Positions 45,475 to 56,424 of a stretch of DNA of 64,000 bases are shown here, one piece after another. The first letter of the stretch is position 1. Every line of letters starts with the position of its first letter. The notes beneath the pieces are model-generated. The model was not told the DNA's origin. It searched no databases and saw nothing but the letters and a program-made list of their open reading frames with translations. The translations under genes were made by a program, and so were the position numbers. Source of the DNA: Moraxellaceae bacterium (GTDB lineage Bacteria; Pseudomonadota; Gammaproteobacteria; Pseudomonadales; Moraxellaceae); NCBI GenBank assembly GCA_029267635.1, contig JAJUIK010000001.1, forward strand, positions 331,036 to 395,035, written 5' to 3'.

Positions 45475-46995
45475 ATGTCTGATTTTTTGATTGATGAAGA
45501 ACTACTTGCTGCCATCGATATGGGGTCAAACAGTTTTCACCTGGCAATTGCACGCGTTGATCATGGTGAAGTTAAAAAAGTAGTTTCAATGTCAGAAAAA
45601 GTGCAGCTTGCTGCGGGGCTTGATGAAAATAAAAATCTAACCGAAGCGGCACAACAACGCGGTTTGGCCTGTTTGGCACGTTTTGTCGGGCGTTTGGGTT
45701 CGGTGCAACCAAACCGTTTGCGTATCGTGGCGACCAATGCCTTACGTCAAGCCAGAAATGGCCATGAATTCATTCAGAAAGCAGCAGAAATTTTACCCAA
45801 GCCGATAGAAATTATTGCAGGACGTGAAGAAGCGCGTCTGATCTATTTAGGTGTTTCGCACACTATCGCTAATGGTGGTCGTCGTCTGGTGATCGATATT
45901 GGTGGCGGCTCCACAGAATTCATTATTGGTGAACATTTTGAACCGTTGCAGACTGAATCGCTGCAGATGGGCTGTGTTGCCTATACTAAAGCCTATTTCC
46001 CGGAAGGCGAAATCAATGCCAAAGCTTTTGATAAGGCAGTGGTTGCTGCACGTAAGGAATTGACTGCGATTGCGGCGCTATATAAAGCAGAAGGTTGGGA
46101 TACCGTGGTGGGATCCAGTGGCACCATCAAAGCCTGTCGTCAGATCATGGTCAACATGGGACTTAGTGATGATCAGGAAAATGTCACGCGTGACGGTCTG
46201 GAAAAGCTCAAAGACAAATTGCTGAAATTTAAGCATGTTTCAGAAATCAGTTTTGAAGGTCTGAAAGATGACCGTCGAGCAGTTTTGCCAGCCGGTCTGG
46301 CCATTTTGTATGCGGCTTTTGAAGTTTTAGGTATCGATAAACTGACTTATTCCGATGGCGCCCTGCGCGAAGGGGTCATGTACGATTTGCTGGGCCGTTT
46401 CCAGCACGAGGATATTCGTGACCGCAGTGTACAGGCTTTGATGGGTCGTTATAATGCCGATCCTAAACAGGCAGAGCGTGTGGTGAATACGGCTCAGCAC
46501 TTGTTTGAAAATGTTGCCAAATCACTGAATTTAACCAGTGAAGACAGTGATTTACTGCGTCGAGCCGCTTATTTGCATGAAATTGGCCTAGCGATCAGTC
46601 ATGGCGGATATCATCGTCATGGTGCTTATTTGCTGCAACATTCCGATATTCCTGGTTTTTCACAAATTGATCAAAACCATTTGTCGCACCTGGTCGGTTA
46701 CCATCGTCGCAAGTTGCGCAGTGATGCCAAAATTGATGTCTTAAGAGTGGGTGGTCAGAAACTGCTCTATCTTTGCCTGTTGCTTCGTCTGGCGGTTTTA
46801 CTCAATCATAGTCGCAGCGATCAGATGCTTCCTGCCATTGAATTAAGTGTGATTAATGCGCAACAATGGCAACTCAGCGTTTCTGGTGATGCCAAACAAT
46901 GGCCATTGCTCGTTGCAGATCTGCATGATGAGCAAGTGCAATTTAAGCATTGGGACATTGAATTGAATATTCAGTCGGAACAGTTTATCGATTAA
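45475..46995 (+). CDS. ppx: Exopolyphosphatase
   Basis: 506 residues of the Ppx/GppA family. N-terminal ASKHA ATPase fold with [20 protein letters not shown] (phosphate loop), [11 protein letters not shown], and [15 protein letters not shown], then [15 protein letters not shown]. The C-terminal HD-like domain has [20 protein letters not shown]. It degrades polyphosphate; Ppx and GppA are hard to tell apart by sequence, and both are inhibited by or act on (p)ppGpp-related molecules. The ppx/trxA divergent arrangement is common in this order. Confidence 0.9.
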   Translation: MSDFLIDEELLAAIDMGSNSFHLAIARVDHGEVKKVVSMSEKVQLAAGLDENKNLTEAAQQRGLACLARFVGRLGSVQPNRLRIVATNALRQARNGHEFIQKAAEILPKPIEIIAGREEARLIYLGVSHTIANGGRRLVIDIGGGSTEFIIGEHFEPLQTESLQMGCVAYTKAYFPEGEINAKAFDKAVVAARKELTAIAALYKAEGWDTVVGSSGTIKACRQIMVNMGLSDDQENVTRDGLEKLKDKLLKFKHVSEISFEGLKDDRRAVLPAGLAILYAAFEVLGIDKLTYSDGALREGVMYDLLGRFQHEDIRDRSVQALMGRYNADPKQAERVVNTAQHLFENVAKSLNLTSEDSDLLRRAAYLHEIGLAISHGGYHRHGAYLLQHSDIPGFSQIDQNHLSHLVGYHRRKLRSDAKIDVLRVGGQKLLYLCLLLRLAVLLNHSRSDQMLPAIELSVINAQQWQLSVSGDAKQWPLLVADLHDEQVQFKHWDIELNIQSEQFID

Positions 46996-47030
46996 CTCGA
47001 TTTGATGAATTTAGGGATAATGCTCGACCT

Positions 47031-47855
47031 ATGAAAAACAAAGCTGCTCAATCTAAAGCATGGAAAACGGTTCAAATTGCCCGTCATCCAGATCGTCCAC
47101 AATTCTTGGATTATGTGAACGAAATTTTCACAGAGTTTGACGCACTGCATGGCGACCGTGTCTTTGGTGATGACGGTGCCATGGTGGGTGGTCTTGCTCG
47201 TTTTGAAGGTCAGCCAGTGATGATCGTGGGGCAGCATCGTGGCCGTAGCACACGTGAAAAATTACATCACAATTTCGGTATGGCGAATCCAGAAGGCTAT
47301 CGTAAGGCACAGCGTTTGCTGGATATGGCAGAACGTTTCAATTTGCCAGTCTTTACCTTTATTGACACGATGGGCGCGTACCCGGGTGTGGGTGCAGAAG
47401 AACGCGGTCAAGCAGAAGCGATTGCGACCAGCCTTGCGCAGTTGTCCAGCTTGAAAGTGCCTGTCATCGCGACCGTGTTAGGTGAAGGTGGTTCCGGTGG
47501 TGCGTTGGGTATTGGCGTAGCGGATCGTGTGATCATGTTGTCGCACAGTATTTATTCAGTCATTTCGCCAGAAGGTTGTGCGTCGATCTTGTGGAAAACG
47601 GCAGAAAAAGCGGAACAGGCCAGTGAAGCCTTGGCATTGACTGCGGACCGTTTGAAGCAGATGGGCATTGTGGAATATGTGGTGGATGAAGGTGAGGGTG
47701 CTCATTTGAATCCTGAACAAGTCATGCAAAATCTGACCCTGGTATTGCGTGAAGCGCTAAATGAACTACAAGGTATGGATGCTGAAGAACGATGCGAAGC
47801 ACGTTATCAACGTTTAATGAAGTTTGGCAGCGACAATGCCGGGATCGTATCTTAA
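47031..47855 (+). CDS. accA: Acetyl-CoA carboxylase carboxyltransferase subunit alpha
   Basis: 274 residues, about 45 shorter at the N-terminus than E. coli AccA. The enzyme core is complete: [40 protein letters not shown], then [20 protein letters not shown] and [20 protein letters not shown] with the oxyanion Gly pairs, and [16 protein letters not shown]. It works with AccD in malonyl-CoA synthesis. The last 64 bases overlap tilS in another frame. Confidence 0.95.
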   Translation: MKNKAAQSKAWKTVQIARHPDRPQFLDYVNEIFTEFDALHGDRVFGDDGAMVGGLARFEGQPVMIVGQHRGRSTREKLHHNFGMANPEGYRKAQRLLDMAERFNLPVFTFIDTMGAYPGVGAEERGQAEAIATSLAQLSSLKVPVIATVLGEGGSGGALGIGVADRVIMLSHSIYSVISPEGCASILWKTAEKAEQASEALALTADRLKQMGIVEYVVDEGEGAHLNPEQVMQNLTLVLREALNELQGMDAEERCEARYQRLMKFGSDNAGIVS

Positions 47856-49165
47856 GCCAGTTACAGCAATTTTCTGCTGAAACACATTTTCTGATTGGCT
47901 GTAGTGGGGGCATGGATTCCATGCTCCTTTTATATTTAATGGCCAAACTTTACCCTCAGCGCGTTCGCGCGATCTATATCGATCATCAGTTACAGTCTCC
48001 TAGCCGAAACTGGGGGAAGGTGGTGGCAGACCAATGTCAGCAACTGGATATTCCCTGTGTGATTCAGCCTGTGCAGGTGGCTTCTTCCGGTAATCTGGAA
48101 AATCAGGCACGTGCAGCCCGTTATCAGGCCTTTCAGCAACATATACAACCAGATGAAGTTTTGGTGTTAGCCCATCATCAGCAGGATCAGGCCGAAACGC
48201 TCATGCTGCGGTTGCTTTCCGGTGCGGGCATTCATGGTTTGGCCGCCATGCAGCAGGTAGATCGGCGTGAACAACTCATCATTTGGCGGCCCTTGCTGGA
48301 TATGTCTCGCGAACAAATTGCCATGTGGGCTAAACAACTGAATCTGCCTTACGTGGATGATCCGAGCAATTTAGACCCACATTATGATCGGGCGTGGTGT
48401 CGGCAAATATTATGGCCGATCTTGCAGAGCCGGTTTCCCAAAATGCAGCAGGCATTGAGCCGAAGCAGTTATCTCATGCAGGATGCAGAAGATATTCTGC
48501 AGCAAGTCCTGTTACAAGACTGGCAGAACTGTGGAGATGCCCGACAGCTGGATTTATCGCAATTCTCACTTTTATCACAGGCCCGACAACGTCAGTTATT
48601 GTCTGCCTGGATGAAAGGCGAAGGGCAGTATCGGCCACCCTTTGAGATGGTGCAGCGCATACAAGCAGAAGTGATTCAGGCCAAAGCCGATGCTCAGGCA
48701 GCTTTGCACTGGAATCAGCATTATTATCTGCGTTATCAGGGGCGGTTATATCGTCTGGCGGCAGCGGAATATCTGGCAGAAAAAAACTGTTCGGTTCCTT
48801 TACAACAAACTATTGCTTTGAGGTTAGGACAATCTTTCCTACTTCCTGCCGGACATTTTCAGGTTCAGCAGCAGGAGATGGGCCTATCATTTGACTTGTT
48901 GGGACGGGGTTTGCAGTTACAGCAGCGTCAGGGCGGCGAGAGAATTCACCTGTATGGTCGGGTGGGCAGTTGGCCTTTAAAGAAGGCTATTCAGGAGGCG
49001 CAAATTTTTCCTTGGTTGCGTCATACAATACAAATATTTAGCATAGATAATGTTATGCTTGGTGTCTTTACACCGAAAGGATTTTGGTTGGCCCAATCAC
49101 CGTATTGTGAACGGGATGGCTGGCAACCGAATTTAATTTCTCAGCCACAAGTAACTAAACTTTGA
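47792..49165 (+). CDS. tilS: tRNA(Ile)-lysidine synthase
   Basis: 457 residues. PP-loop [20 protein letters not shown] near residues 33-52, [10 protein letters not shown], and [21 protein letters not shown], with [12 protein letters not shown] and [19 protein letters not shown] completing the catalytic domain. TilS and C-terminal tRNA-binding domains follow. It makes lysidine at C34 of the AUA-reading tRNA-Ile. The ATG at 47792 overlaps accA by 64 bases. A start nearer the PP-loop is unavailable, so the overlap is probably real. Confidence 0.92.
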   Translation: MRSTLSTFNEVWQRQCRDRILSQLQQFSAETHFLIGCSGGMDSMLLLYLMAKLYPQRVRAIYIDHQLQSPSRNWGKVVADQCQQLDIPCVIQPVQVASSGNLENQARAARYQAFQQHIQPDEVLVLAHHQQDQAETLMLRLLSGAGIHGLAAMQQVDRREQLIIWRPLLDMSREQIAMWAKQLNLPYVDDPSNLDPHYDRAWCRQILWPILQSRFPKMQQALSRSSYLMQDAEDILQQVLLQDWQNCGDARQLDLSQFSLLSQARQRQLLSAWMKGEGQYRPPFEMVQRIQAEVIQAKADAQAALHWNQHYYLRYQGRLYRLAAAEYLAEKNCSVPLQQTIALRLGQSFLLPAGHFQVQQQEMGLSFDLLGRGLQLQQRQGGERIHLYGRVGSWPLKKAIQEAQIFPWLRHTIQIFSIDNVMLGVFTPKGFWLAQSPYCERDGWQPNLISQPQVTKL

Positions 49166-49173
49166 GCGTTATC

Positions 49174-50007
49174 ATGAGTACAGCATTAAATTGTAATATT
49201 TGCTTTATTGGCGGCGGCAATATGGCGCAAGCCTTGATCGGTGGCTTGTTGTCACGCGGCTTACCGGCAACACGTATTACAGTTTCTGATCCGGTGGAAA
49301 AAGTCCGTCAGTTATTACAAGAAAAAGATCTGCATGTGACAGATAATAATGTCGAAGCTATTCAGGATGCTGATGTGGTGGTGCTTGCAGTAAAACCACA
49401 AGTGCTGGCCAGTGTATTAAAACCTTTGGCGGGCCTTTTTGCGGGTAAGTTGATTGTATCGATTGTGGCGGGTGCCGAGATTAGTACCATTTCTAAACTG
49501 GTCGGTGGTGCAGAGCGTATTGTACGTGTCATGCCGAACACCCCTGCACTGGTACAAACTGGCGCCCATGGTCTCTATGCCGCTGAGGCCGTTTCTGCAA
49601 AAGACCGTGAATTGGCAGGGCAGATCCTGGCGGCAACAGGTCTGACCATCTGGGTGAGTTCTGAGGCGCAGATTGATGCTGTGACGGCAGTTTCGGGTTC
49701 AGGACCGGCGTACTTTTTCTATATGATGGAAAGTATGATTCGTGCAGGTAAAAATTTGGGACTGGATGAAAAAACCGCGACGGCATTGACCTTGCAAACG
49801 GCGTTGGGTGCGGCACAAATGGCGATTACCAGTGCTAATACGCCGGCAGAATTGCGTAAAAATGTGACTTCTCCGAACGGTACGACACAAGCGGCCCTAG
49901 AAGTATTTGATCGCGCGCAAATTTCCCAAAATATTCAAACCGCTTTAGCTGCGGCACAAAAACGTAGTCAGGAACTGGCCCAAGAGCTCAGTGACAATAG
50001 CAAATAA
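49174..50007 (+). CDS. proC: Pyrroline-5-carboxylate reductase
   Basis: 277 residues from the ATG at 49174, eight bases past tilS; a TTG at 49162 inside tilS is less likely. Rossmann motif CFIGGGNMAQALIGGLLSRG at the N-terminus, VVLAVKPQVL, then RVMPNTPALVQTGAHGLYA and the P5CR signature SGSGPAYFFYMMESMI. It catalyses the last step of proline synthesis with NAD(P)H. Part of the accA-tilS-proC-yggT run. Confidence 0.96.
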   Translation: MSTALNCNICFIGGGNMAQALIGGLLSRGLPATRITVSDPVEKVRQLLQEKDLHVTDNNVEAIQDADVVVLAVKPQVLASVLKPLAGLFAGKLIVSIVAGAEISTISKLVGGAERIVRVMPNTPALVQTGAHGLYAAEAVSAKDRELAGQILAATGLTIWVSSEAQIDAVTAVSGSGPAYFFYMMESMIRAGKNLGLDEKTATALTLQTALGAAQMAITSANTPAELRKNVTSPNGTTQAALEVFDRAQISQNIQTALAAAQKRSQELAQELSDNSK

Positions 50008-50033
50008 ATTGATTTGATTAGGAAAGTTCTGAT

Positions 50034-50603
50034 ATGGGTGCAAGTTCTGCGCTAATTTTTGGCATTATCATTAACGTTGCGATTTTGCTCGTATTCTTCC
50101 GTTTCTTAATGCAATTGGCTGCGGTCAGCCCTTACAATCCGGTGGTGTTATCCACCGTGAAAGCCACCAAAATTGTGGATGTATTTGGACGAATTCTACC
50201 GACCATCGGTAAAGGACGAGTCAATCTAGCGGCTTTGGTTTTGCTGGTTGTGCTGTATTTGTTAAAGATTTTTGGTGTGATGTACCTGAATGGTGCCATG
50301 CCGAACAGTCCGGTACATTTGCTGATTTTGACCTTTGTTACCATGATTCAGGATTTGATCCGTTTCTGCCGCTATTTGATTTTTGCTACGATCATTTTGA
50401 GTTGGGTGACCATGCTGACCCAATCCCGTTCACCCTATATTGAGGTGATTCAGGAACTGGCAGAGCCTTTACTGGCGCCTTTCCGTCGTCTGTTGCCGAA
50501 TATGGGAATGATCGACCTGTCACCGATTCTGGCGTTCCTGTCTTTATATATTGCAGAAATCCTGATGAATGAAGTGGCAAAAATTTTGTTGACGGGTCTC
50601 TAA
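50034..50603 (+). CDS. YggT family integral membrane protein
   Basis: 189 residues with two YggT repeats, each of two membrane helices flanking a PYNPVV- or PYIEV-like motif (FRFLMQLAAVSPYNPVVLST and TQSRSPYIEVIQELAEPLLA, followed by PFRRLLP). The family is implicated in envelope/osmotic functions and is nearly always found after proC, as here. Molecular role unknown. A bidirectional terminator follows. Confidence 0.9.
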   Translation: MGASSALIFGIIINVAILLVFFRFLMQLAAVSPYNPVVLSTVKATKIVDVFGRILPTIGKGRVNLAALVLLVVLYLLKIFGVMYLNGAMPNSPVHLLILTFVTMIQDLIRFCRYLIFATIILSWVTMLTQSRSPYIEVIQELAEPLLAPFRRLLPNMGMIDLSPILAFLSLYIAEILMNEVAKILLTGL

Positions 50604-50619
50604 GTATTTAAAAATCTAT

Positions 50620-50650
50620 AAAAAAGGACCTCAAGTGAGGTCCTTTTTTA
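50620..50650. terminator. Bidirectional terminator between yggT and polA
   Basis: AGGACCTC-AAGT-GAGGTCCT stem with A-run and T-run on either side, placed between convergent genes. Confidence 0.9.
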
Positions 50651-50660
50651 TACTATGTGA

Positions 50661-53426
50661 TTAATGCGCTTCATCCCAGTTGTGGCCTTTACCGACTTCT
50701 ACGACTAGCGGTACGGAAATTTCCAGCACGGACTGCATAACGTCGGCTAATTTTGCTGCCAGTTCATCGGCAATGTCCTGATCGACTTCGAGTACCAGTT
50801 CATCGTGTACCTGTAGCAATAAAGTGGCTTGGGATTTCGGTAACATTTTATCGACAGCAATCATTGCCAGTTTAATGATATCGGCTGCACTGCCTTGTAA
50901 CGGTGCATTGATCGCGGCACGTTCGGCTGCTTTACGTACCATCATATTTCGCGCCCCAATATCGGGTGTATACAGTCGACGACCGAGCAGAGTTTCGACA
51001 AAACCTTGTTCTAAAGCCACCTGACGCGTGCGTTGCATGTATTCATAAATACCCGGATAGCGACGGAAATATTGCTTGATATAGTCTTGCGATTCTTCCC
51101 GCGTAAACCCAAGCTGACGGATCAGACCAAATTCGGACATGCCGTATAACAGGCCAAAATTCACTGCTTTGGCCTGACGACGTTGATCGGCCGTGACTTG
51201 CTCAAGGGGAATGCCTAGAACTTCTGCCGCGGTACGACGATGCACATCCTGACCATGCTGAAAAGCATGTACCAGTGCTTCATCCTGTGAGAAATGTGCC
51301 ATCAGGCGTAATTCAATTTGTGAATAATCGGCAGCCAGCAAAACACGGCCTTCCGGTGCAATAAAGGCTTTACGGATCTGGCGACCAATTTCATTGCGGA
51401 TTGGAATGTTTTGCAGATTCGGGTCAGAAGAAGACAAACGGCCAGTAGCAGTCAGCGCCTGATGATAACTGGTATGCACACGACAAGTTTCCGCATGGCA
51501 CTGTTTGGCTAGGGCATCGGTATAGGTGCTTTTCAGTTTGGACAGGCTACGATGTTCTAGAATGGTATTGGTGATCGGATGCTCAATTTTTTCCAATACG
51601 CTTTCGCTGGTACTGTATTGACCGGTCGCGGTTTTTTTGCCACCTTTGAGTCCGAGTTTTTCAAACAGGATTTCACCGACCTGTTTCGGTGAGGCAATGT
51701 TGAAATTTTCTCCTGCCAGTTGCATGGTCTGATCTTCCAGTCCTTGCATGCTTTTGGCAAATTCCACACTGAGCTGATCAAGAAAAGCCAGATCCAGTTT
51801 AATGCCGGCTTCTTCCATATCGGTCAGGATGCGCGCCACCGGCATTTCGATATTATGCAGAATATTCAGCAATTCCGGGAAAGCCTGTAATTTTTCTGAC
51901 AATACTTCATATAGACGATACGTGACATGGGCATCTTCCGCGGCATAGTGGGCTGCGGTTTCAATCTCAATCTGGTTAAAGGTTTTCTGTTTGGCACCCT
52001 TGCCGGCAATCTGTTCAAAGGTGGTGGTGAGGTGGCTGAGGTATAAACGTGCAACATCATCCATGCCATGGCGGGTAGCAACCGAATTCAGGACATAAGA
52101 AGCCAGCATACTGTCAAAATACCAGCCTTGCAGGCGGATGCCGTGATTAGCAAAAATGTGCGCATCATATTTCAGATGATGACCAATTTTTTGTACCTGA
52201 TCATTTTCCAGCACGGGTTTGATCTGTGCCAGAATGCTGCCGCGATCAAGTTGAGGCGGTGCACCGTCATAATCATGGGCCAGCGGAACATAATAGGCAT
52301 CTTGTGCATCAAAAGCCACGGAAAAACCGACCAACTCTGCCACACGATAATCTAGACTGGTGGTTTCGGTATCAATGGCGAAACGTGAACTGGTCGATAA
52401 GCGTTGCCACAATATTTGCCAAGCTTCTTGGGTCAGAACGGTATGATAATTGGCATTGCCCAGATGGTCATCCTGACTGCTCAGGCTGGCATGATCTTCG
52501 GTCTGGATGGGCGCGGGTACAGCGGCAGTCAGTTCGATCGCTTGCGTGTTTTGCTGATAGGTATTGTTATTGGGGTTGTTGGGATGATCCAGCGATTGTA
52601 ACTGGTTACGGAATTCCAGTTCGGTATAGAGATGACGCAATTGCTCGACATTCGGATGACCCAGTTTAAGATCTTCCCAGGACAGGGCCAAATCCAGATC
52701 ACAGACAATACTGGCCAGTTGATGGTCAATTGCGATGCCATCGACATTGTCTTTGATATTCTGACCGACTTTACCTTTGATCTTGTCGACATTTTCCAGA
52801 ATGCCACCCAGGCATTGATATTCATTCAGCAATTTGGCAGCAGTTTTGGCACCCACACCCGGTACGCCCATGATGCCATCCGAAGCATCACCCATCAGTG
52901 TCAGGTAATCGACAATCTGGTTGGGCCAGACGCCAAATTTGTCATACACACCCTGAATGTCCATGACACGGTCTTTAAAGCTGTCTTCCAGTTTGACGTG
53001 TTCATTGACCAGCTGTGCCATGTCTTTATCACCGGTGGAGATCAGCACATCATGACCTTCCTGTACAGCGCGTTTGGCCAATGTGCCAATGATGTCATCG
53101 GCTTCGGCTCCCGGCAGCATATACAGCGGAATACCCAGTGCACGGATCAGGGCATGCAGATAAGGAATCTGTTCGGACAACTCTTCCGGCATACTTGGAC
53201 GGTCACCCTTATAAATCGGCGAGAGTTCATGACGGAACGTCGGTTCAGGCGTATCAAAAATCACCGCCATATGGGTCGGTTGCATGCGACGCATCAATTT
53301 TTGGATGGCGGAAATGGCACCACGGATGGCATTGGTATGCAATCCGGTTGAAGTGGTTAAGGCAGGCAGTGCGTGATATGCACGAAATAAAAAATAAGAC
53401 CCATCGACCAAAACAAATGGTGGCAT
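50661..53426 (-). CDS. polA: DNA polymerase I
   Basis: 921 residues with all three activities. 5'-nuclease domain (about 1-290; LVDGSYFLFRAYHALP and the LMGDASDGIMGVPGVGAKTA helix-hairpin-helix). Proofreading domain (about 330-510) with intact Exo I FAIDTETTSLDY and YAAEDAHVTYRLYE. The polymerase domain has motif A VLLAADYSQIELRLMAHFS, motif B RRQAKAVNFGLLYGMSEFG and motif C LLLQVHDELVLEV. It removes Okazaki primers and fills repair gaps. The proofreading acidic residues are conserved, unlike in Taq-type enzymes. Monocistronic. Confidence 0.97.
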   Translation of the reverse strand: MPPFVLVDGSYFLFRAYHALPALTTSTGLHTNAIRGAISAIQKLMRRMQPTHMAVIFDTPEPTFRHELSPIYKGDRPSMPEELSEQIPYLHALIRALGIPLYMLPGAEADDIIGTLAKRAVQEGHDVLISTGDKDMAQLVNEHVKLEDSFKDRVMDIQGVYDKFGVWPNQIVDYLTLMGDASDGIMGVPGVGAKTAAKLLNEYQCLGGILENVDKIKGKVGQNIKDNVDGIAIDHQLASIVCDLDLALSWEDLKLGHPNVEQLRHLYTELEFRNQLQSLDHPNNPNNNTYQQNTQAIELTAAVPAPIQTEDHASLSSQDDHLGNANYHTVLTQEAWQILWQRLSTSSRFAIDTETTSLDYRVAELVGFSVAFDAQDAYYVPLAHDYDGAPPQLDRGSILAQIKPVLENDQVQKIGHHLKYDAHIFANHGIRLQGWYFDSMLASYVLNSVATRHGMDDVARLYLSHLTTTFEQIAGKGAKQKTFNQIEIETAAHYAAEDAHVTYRLYEVLSEKLQAFPELLNILHNIEMPVARILTDMEEAGIKLDLAFLDQLSVEFAKSMQGLEDQTMQLAGENFNIASPKQVGEILFEKLGLKGGKKTATGQYSTSESVLEKIEHPITNTILEHRSLSKLKSTYTDALAKQCHAETCRVHTSYHQALTATGRLSSSDPNLQNIPIRNEIGRQIRKAFIAPEGRVLLAADYSQIELRLMAHFSQDEALVHAFQHGQDVHRRTAAEVLGIPLEQVTADQRRQAKAVNFGLLYGMSEFGLIRQLGFTREESQDYIKQYFRRYPGIYEYMQRTRQVALEQGFVETLLGRRLYTPDIGARNMMVRKAAERAAINAPLQGSAADIIKLAMIAVDKMLPKSQATLLLQVHDELVLEVDQDIADELAAKLADVMQSVLEISVPLVVEVGKGHNWDEAH

Positions 53427-53577
53427 TGCAAATTTCCTGATTTTTGAATGGGCCTATTCTACGTGAAATTTATCTTGTCTGCTGAACATGAATTTTACTG
53501 GACCGCACGAGATCGCTTGATGGATCCGGGACAAGATGCGTTAAGATAACTGGAAAGACATAAAAGCGAAAAGGCCC

Positions 53578-56424
53578 ATGTATAACAAAGATAAATTGGG
53601 ATTATGGCAGGTTATCAGCGGATCAGGATTACTTATTTTCTTGTTGTTGGCAGTGTTGATTGGCTTTAGCCTGATGCTGAAACCGGAGCTCAAAATGATT
53701 ATCGTCGGCTTGTTTGGGATCTTGGCCATCGTAGTCATTCATTGGTTGTCTAGGCTGCATCAGCGTATTCGGCGTCTGGAACAGCAGCAACAGCTTGGCT
53801 ATTCGGCTACGGATTTATCTCTGCAGACGATCATTTTATATGCCAGTGTGCTGGTGGGCCTGTTGGGTTATGTGCAACAGCATATGGGCTGGAGTGTGGC
53901 CGCCATCCTCGGTTTTGGCCTGTGTCTGATTCAGGTGTTGTATCAACTGCATATTCGGGTTTCCCGACTGGAAGAGCATCATATTCTGCTGGCAGCAAGT
54001 ACCGCAGCACCACAAGTCGATGAGCAATCCCAATCTTTTATTGCTACAACGCCAGACTGGATGCAACAGTCGCAAGTACAGGAGCAGCGCTCGGTTATCC
54101 TATCCCAAGAGACTCACACAACCTCTCCCTATGTTACAGCTCCTGTTCAGACCGTTACGGCAGAGCCTGCCTGGTGGCAGCCTTTCTGGAACTGGATGCT
54201 GCATGGCAATCCAATTTTGCGTGTCGCAGTTGCAGTGTTAATGGTGGGAGTGATTCTACTGTTGCGCTTTGCGAGCGAACATTGGCAGCTGAGTCTCGGC
54301 ATTAAACTGTTGTTTATTGCAGGAGCGGGTGCGGGTTTGACAGCGTTCGGTTATTACCTGGGGAAACGCAATGCTTTGTTTGCGGTGACTTTACAGGGCG
54401 TGGGCTTGGCTGTTGTGTTCTTGACCTTGGTATTTGTCCATCATTATGCGGTCATCGCCAGTCTGACTGTCGCGAGTGCCTGTTTTGCCGGCCTGCTAGT
54501 GCTCAGCACGGTGTTGAGTCTGAAACAGGACAGTCTGTCTTTGGTGATCCTGTCCTTGGGCATGGCGTATCTGGCCCCTTTATTGATCCCGCAATACCAT
54601 CCAGATGCGCTGTTCCTGTTCAGCTATTATTTGCTGATCAATCTTGCGGTGGCGTTGGTCAATTTTATTAAGCCTTGGAAGGTACTGAGTTACATCGCTT
54701 TTTCTGTCAGTATGCTGATTGGTGGAACCATCATCTGGATGTATGCCGAAGATACACAAAAATGGTGGTTGGATCTAGTTTTATGGTTGCACATTGCATT
54801 GTTTATCTGGCTGAGTCTGCGTTATAGCCAGTTGATGCTGGAGCAGAATCAGAATGCCTCACGCTTGCAGCCTTTACTTGATGTGGGCCTGGTTTTTAGT
54901 GTGCCAGTGCTGGGTTTTTCCATTCATGCGCTGCTGTTACATGATTCCACGTGTGCCTTGACAGCTGGTGCGGCGGCTTTGGCGGGAATTTATAGCGCCT
55001 TAACCTTCTGGATCAAATATCAACAGTCGCAGCTGTCCTTGCTGGCCAAAAGTTTCTTCATTTTGGCTGTTGCATTTTTTGCGTTAATTTTTCCGCTGGC
55101 TCAAGGTGCACATTGGACTTCGATCGGTTGGGTGGTGCAGGGAACCGCACTGATGGTGTGGGGTGTCAGTGAGCGTGATCGATTGAGCCTGTACAGTGGC
55201 ATGATGTTATCGCTGTTGAGCGCGGTGACCTTGTTGAGTCAGATCTGGACTGACCCAGAGTTTCCATTGTTGAGTACCTCGATTTATGCCGTGTGCCAAT
55301 TGATCGCAGCATTTTACCTGTTACAGAAAGATGCGGAGCAGCGGGCAGTTTGCGATACCCACATGCTCGGTGGTTTATTCTTGAGTTTGGGTTTGTATGC
55401 TGGATCCGTTGCCGGAGTGCAGGGGCTGGATTGGCAGGGACAGGGTTTAAGTCCTTATTTGATGATTGCCAGTGCTTTGTATGCCCTGTTTTACGCATGG
55501 ATGCAGTTCTTCAAATCAGAGGTATTGTGGAATTTGTCACAGCTTTGGATTCATACCTTATTTCTCATTTTATTTATTGTTGAAACCTTGCAGCAGCAAT
55601 TGTTTAGCCAGCTGGCCTGGCCCAATGGACTGCAGCAGTGGAGTTTTTTGTTGGCGGCATCTTTAATGAGTTTGCTGGTGATGCGGGCTCAGCCTGCACA
55701 GCAAAATATTGTATGGATTCCCTTTTGGGCGAGCCTGGTTGGATTGACGCTGGCAATGATCGGGTTGGCAATTTTACCTGAAAACCCCGTGATTGCACTG
55801 GGTCTGGCACCGTTGCTGTATGGTATATGGTTATGGAAAACCCAACAAAAACGATGGCTGCAACAACCTGTCATCTGGCTGTGGAGTGGTTTGTGGCTGC
55901 TCTGGGCAAATCTTGATGTGGTGGCTGCAACGCACTTTTATCTGCTGCCACTGTTCAATTTGACCGATTTGCTCACATTGGGGATGATGATGGGATTGAT
56001 AGCTGTTATTTACCGCCAGACTTTTACAAATCTGCAGCAGGAATGGCGGGTCAAGATCAGCATCATTTTATTAGGCCTGTTTGTACTGAGCAGTGTGGTG
56101 GTGCGGGCTTTGCATCATTATCTGCAAACTCCGCTGTGGAGCTGGGCGGTTTGGCACGATGGTACTGTGCAGCTCAGCTTGACTTTGTTGTGGGTGTTGT
56201 TGGCTTTTGTCTTGATGACCTTTTCAAGCCGCCGTGTCATGCGTCAAGTCTGGTTTGTTGGTGCCGCACTGCTGGGGTTGGTGGTTGCAAAACTGGTGTT
56301 ACTTGATCTGGCGCAAAGCGCGACCCTGACCCGGGTTTTTTCGTTTATCGGCGCTGGTGGCGTGATGCTGATCATTGCCTATCTCGCCCCATTACCACCG
56401 ATCTCAGGCGAGCCTAAAGTTTAG
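53578..56424 (+). CDS. Large polytopic membrane protein, DUF2339 family
   Basis: 948 residues with more than twenty hydrophobic segments. Two N-terminal TMs, a short coiled segment (HQRIRRLEQQQQ), two more TMs, a linker of about 70 residues, then the DUF2339 start (WNWMLHGNPILRVAVAVLMV then GVILLLRFASEHWQLS). A long series of membrane helices follows to the C-terminus. Function unknown; the family is widespread in proteobacteria and often described only as a membrane protein. The stop lies 11 bases inside the convergent mscS-family gene. Confidence 0.8.
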   Translation: MYNKDKLGLWQVISGSGLLIFLLLAVLIGFSLMLKPELKMIIVGLFGILAIVVIHWLSRLHQRIRRLEQQQQLGYSATDLSLQTIILYASVLVGLLGYVQQHMGWSVAAILGFGLCLIQVLYQLHIRVSRLEEHHILLAASTAAPQVDEQSQSFIATTPDWMQQSQVQEQRSVILSQETHTTSPYVTAPVQTVTAEPAWWQPFWNWMLHGNPILRVAVAVLMVGVILLLRFASEHWQLSLGIKLLFIAGAGAGLTAFGYYLGKRNALFAVTLQGVGLAVVFLTLVFVHHYAVIASLTVASACFAGLLVLSTVLSLKQDSLSLVILSLGMAYLAPLLIPQYHPDALFLFSYYLLINLAVALVNFIKPWKVLSYIAFSVSMLIGGTIIWMYAEDTQKWWLDLVLWLHIALFIWLSLRYSQLMLEQNQNASRLQPLLDVGLVFSVPVLGFSIHALLLHDSTCALTAGAAALAGIYSALTFWIKYQQSQLSLLAKSFFILAVAFFALIFPLAQGAHWTSIGWVVQGTALMVWGVSERDRLSLYSGMMLSLLSAVTLLSQIWTDPEFPLLSTSIYAVCQLIAAFYLLQKDAEQRAVCDTHMLGGLFLSLGLYAGSVAGVQGLDWQGQGLSPYLMIASALYALFYAWMQFFKSEVLWNLSQLWIHTLFLILFIVETLQQQLFSQLAWPNGLQQWSFLLAASLMSLLVMRAQPAQQNIVWIPFWASLVGLTLAMIGLAILPENPVIALGLAPLLYGIWLWKTQQKRWLQQPVIWLWSGLWLLWANLDVVAATHFYLLPLFNLTDLLTLGMMMGLIAVIYRQTFTNLQQEWRVKISIILLGLFVLSSVVVRALHHYLQTPLWSWAVWHDGTVQLSLTLLWVLLAFVLMTFSSRRVMRQVWFVGAALLGLVVAKLVLLDLAQSATLTRVFSFIGAGGVMLIIAYLAPLPPISGEPKV

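Noticed and set aside
52632..53351. 239-codon plus-strand frame inside polA, and long frames opposite pheT (39681-40358) and dusA
   Set aside because: All are antisense shadows of strongly conserved genes, with His/Arg/Ser-rich compositions and no initiation signals.
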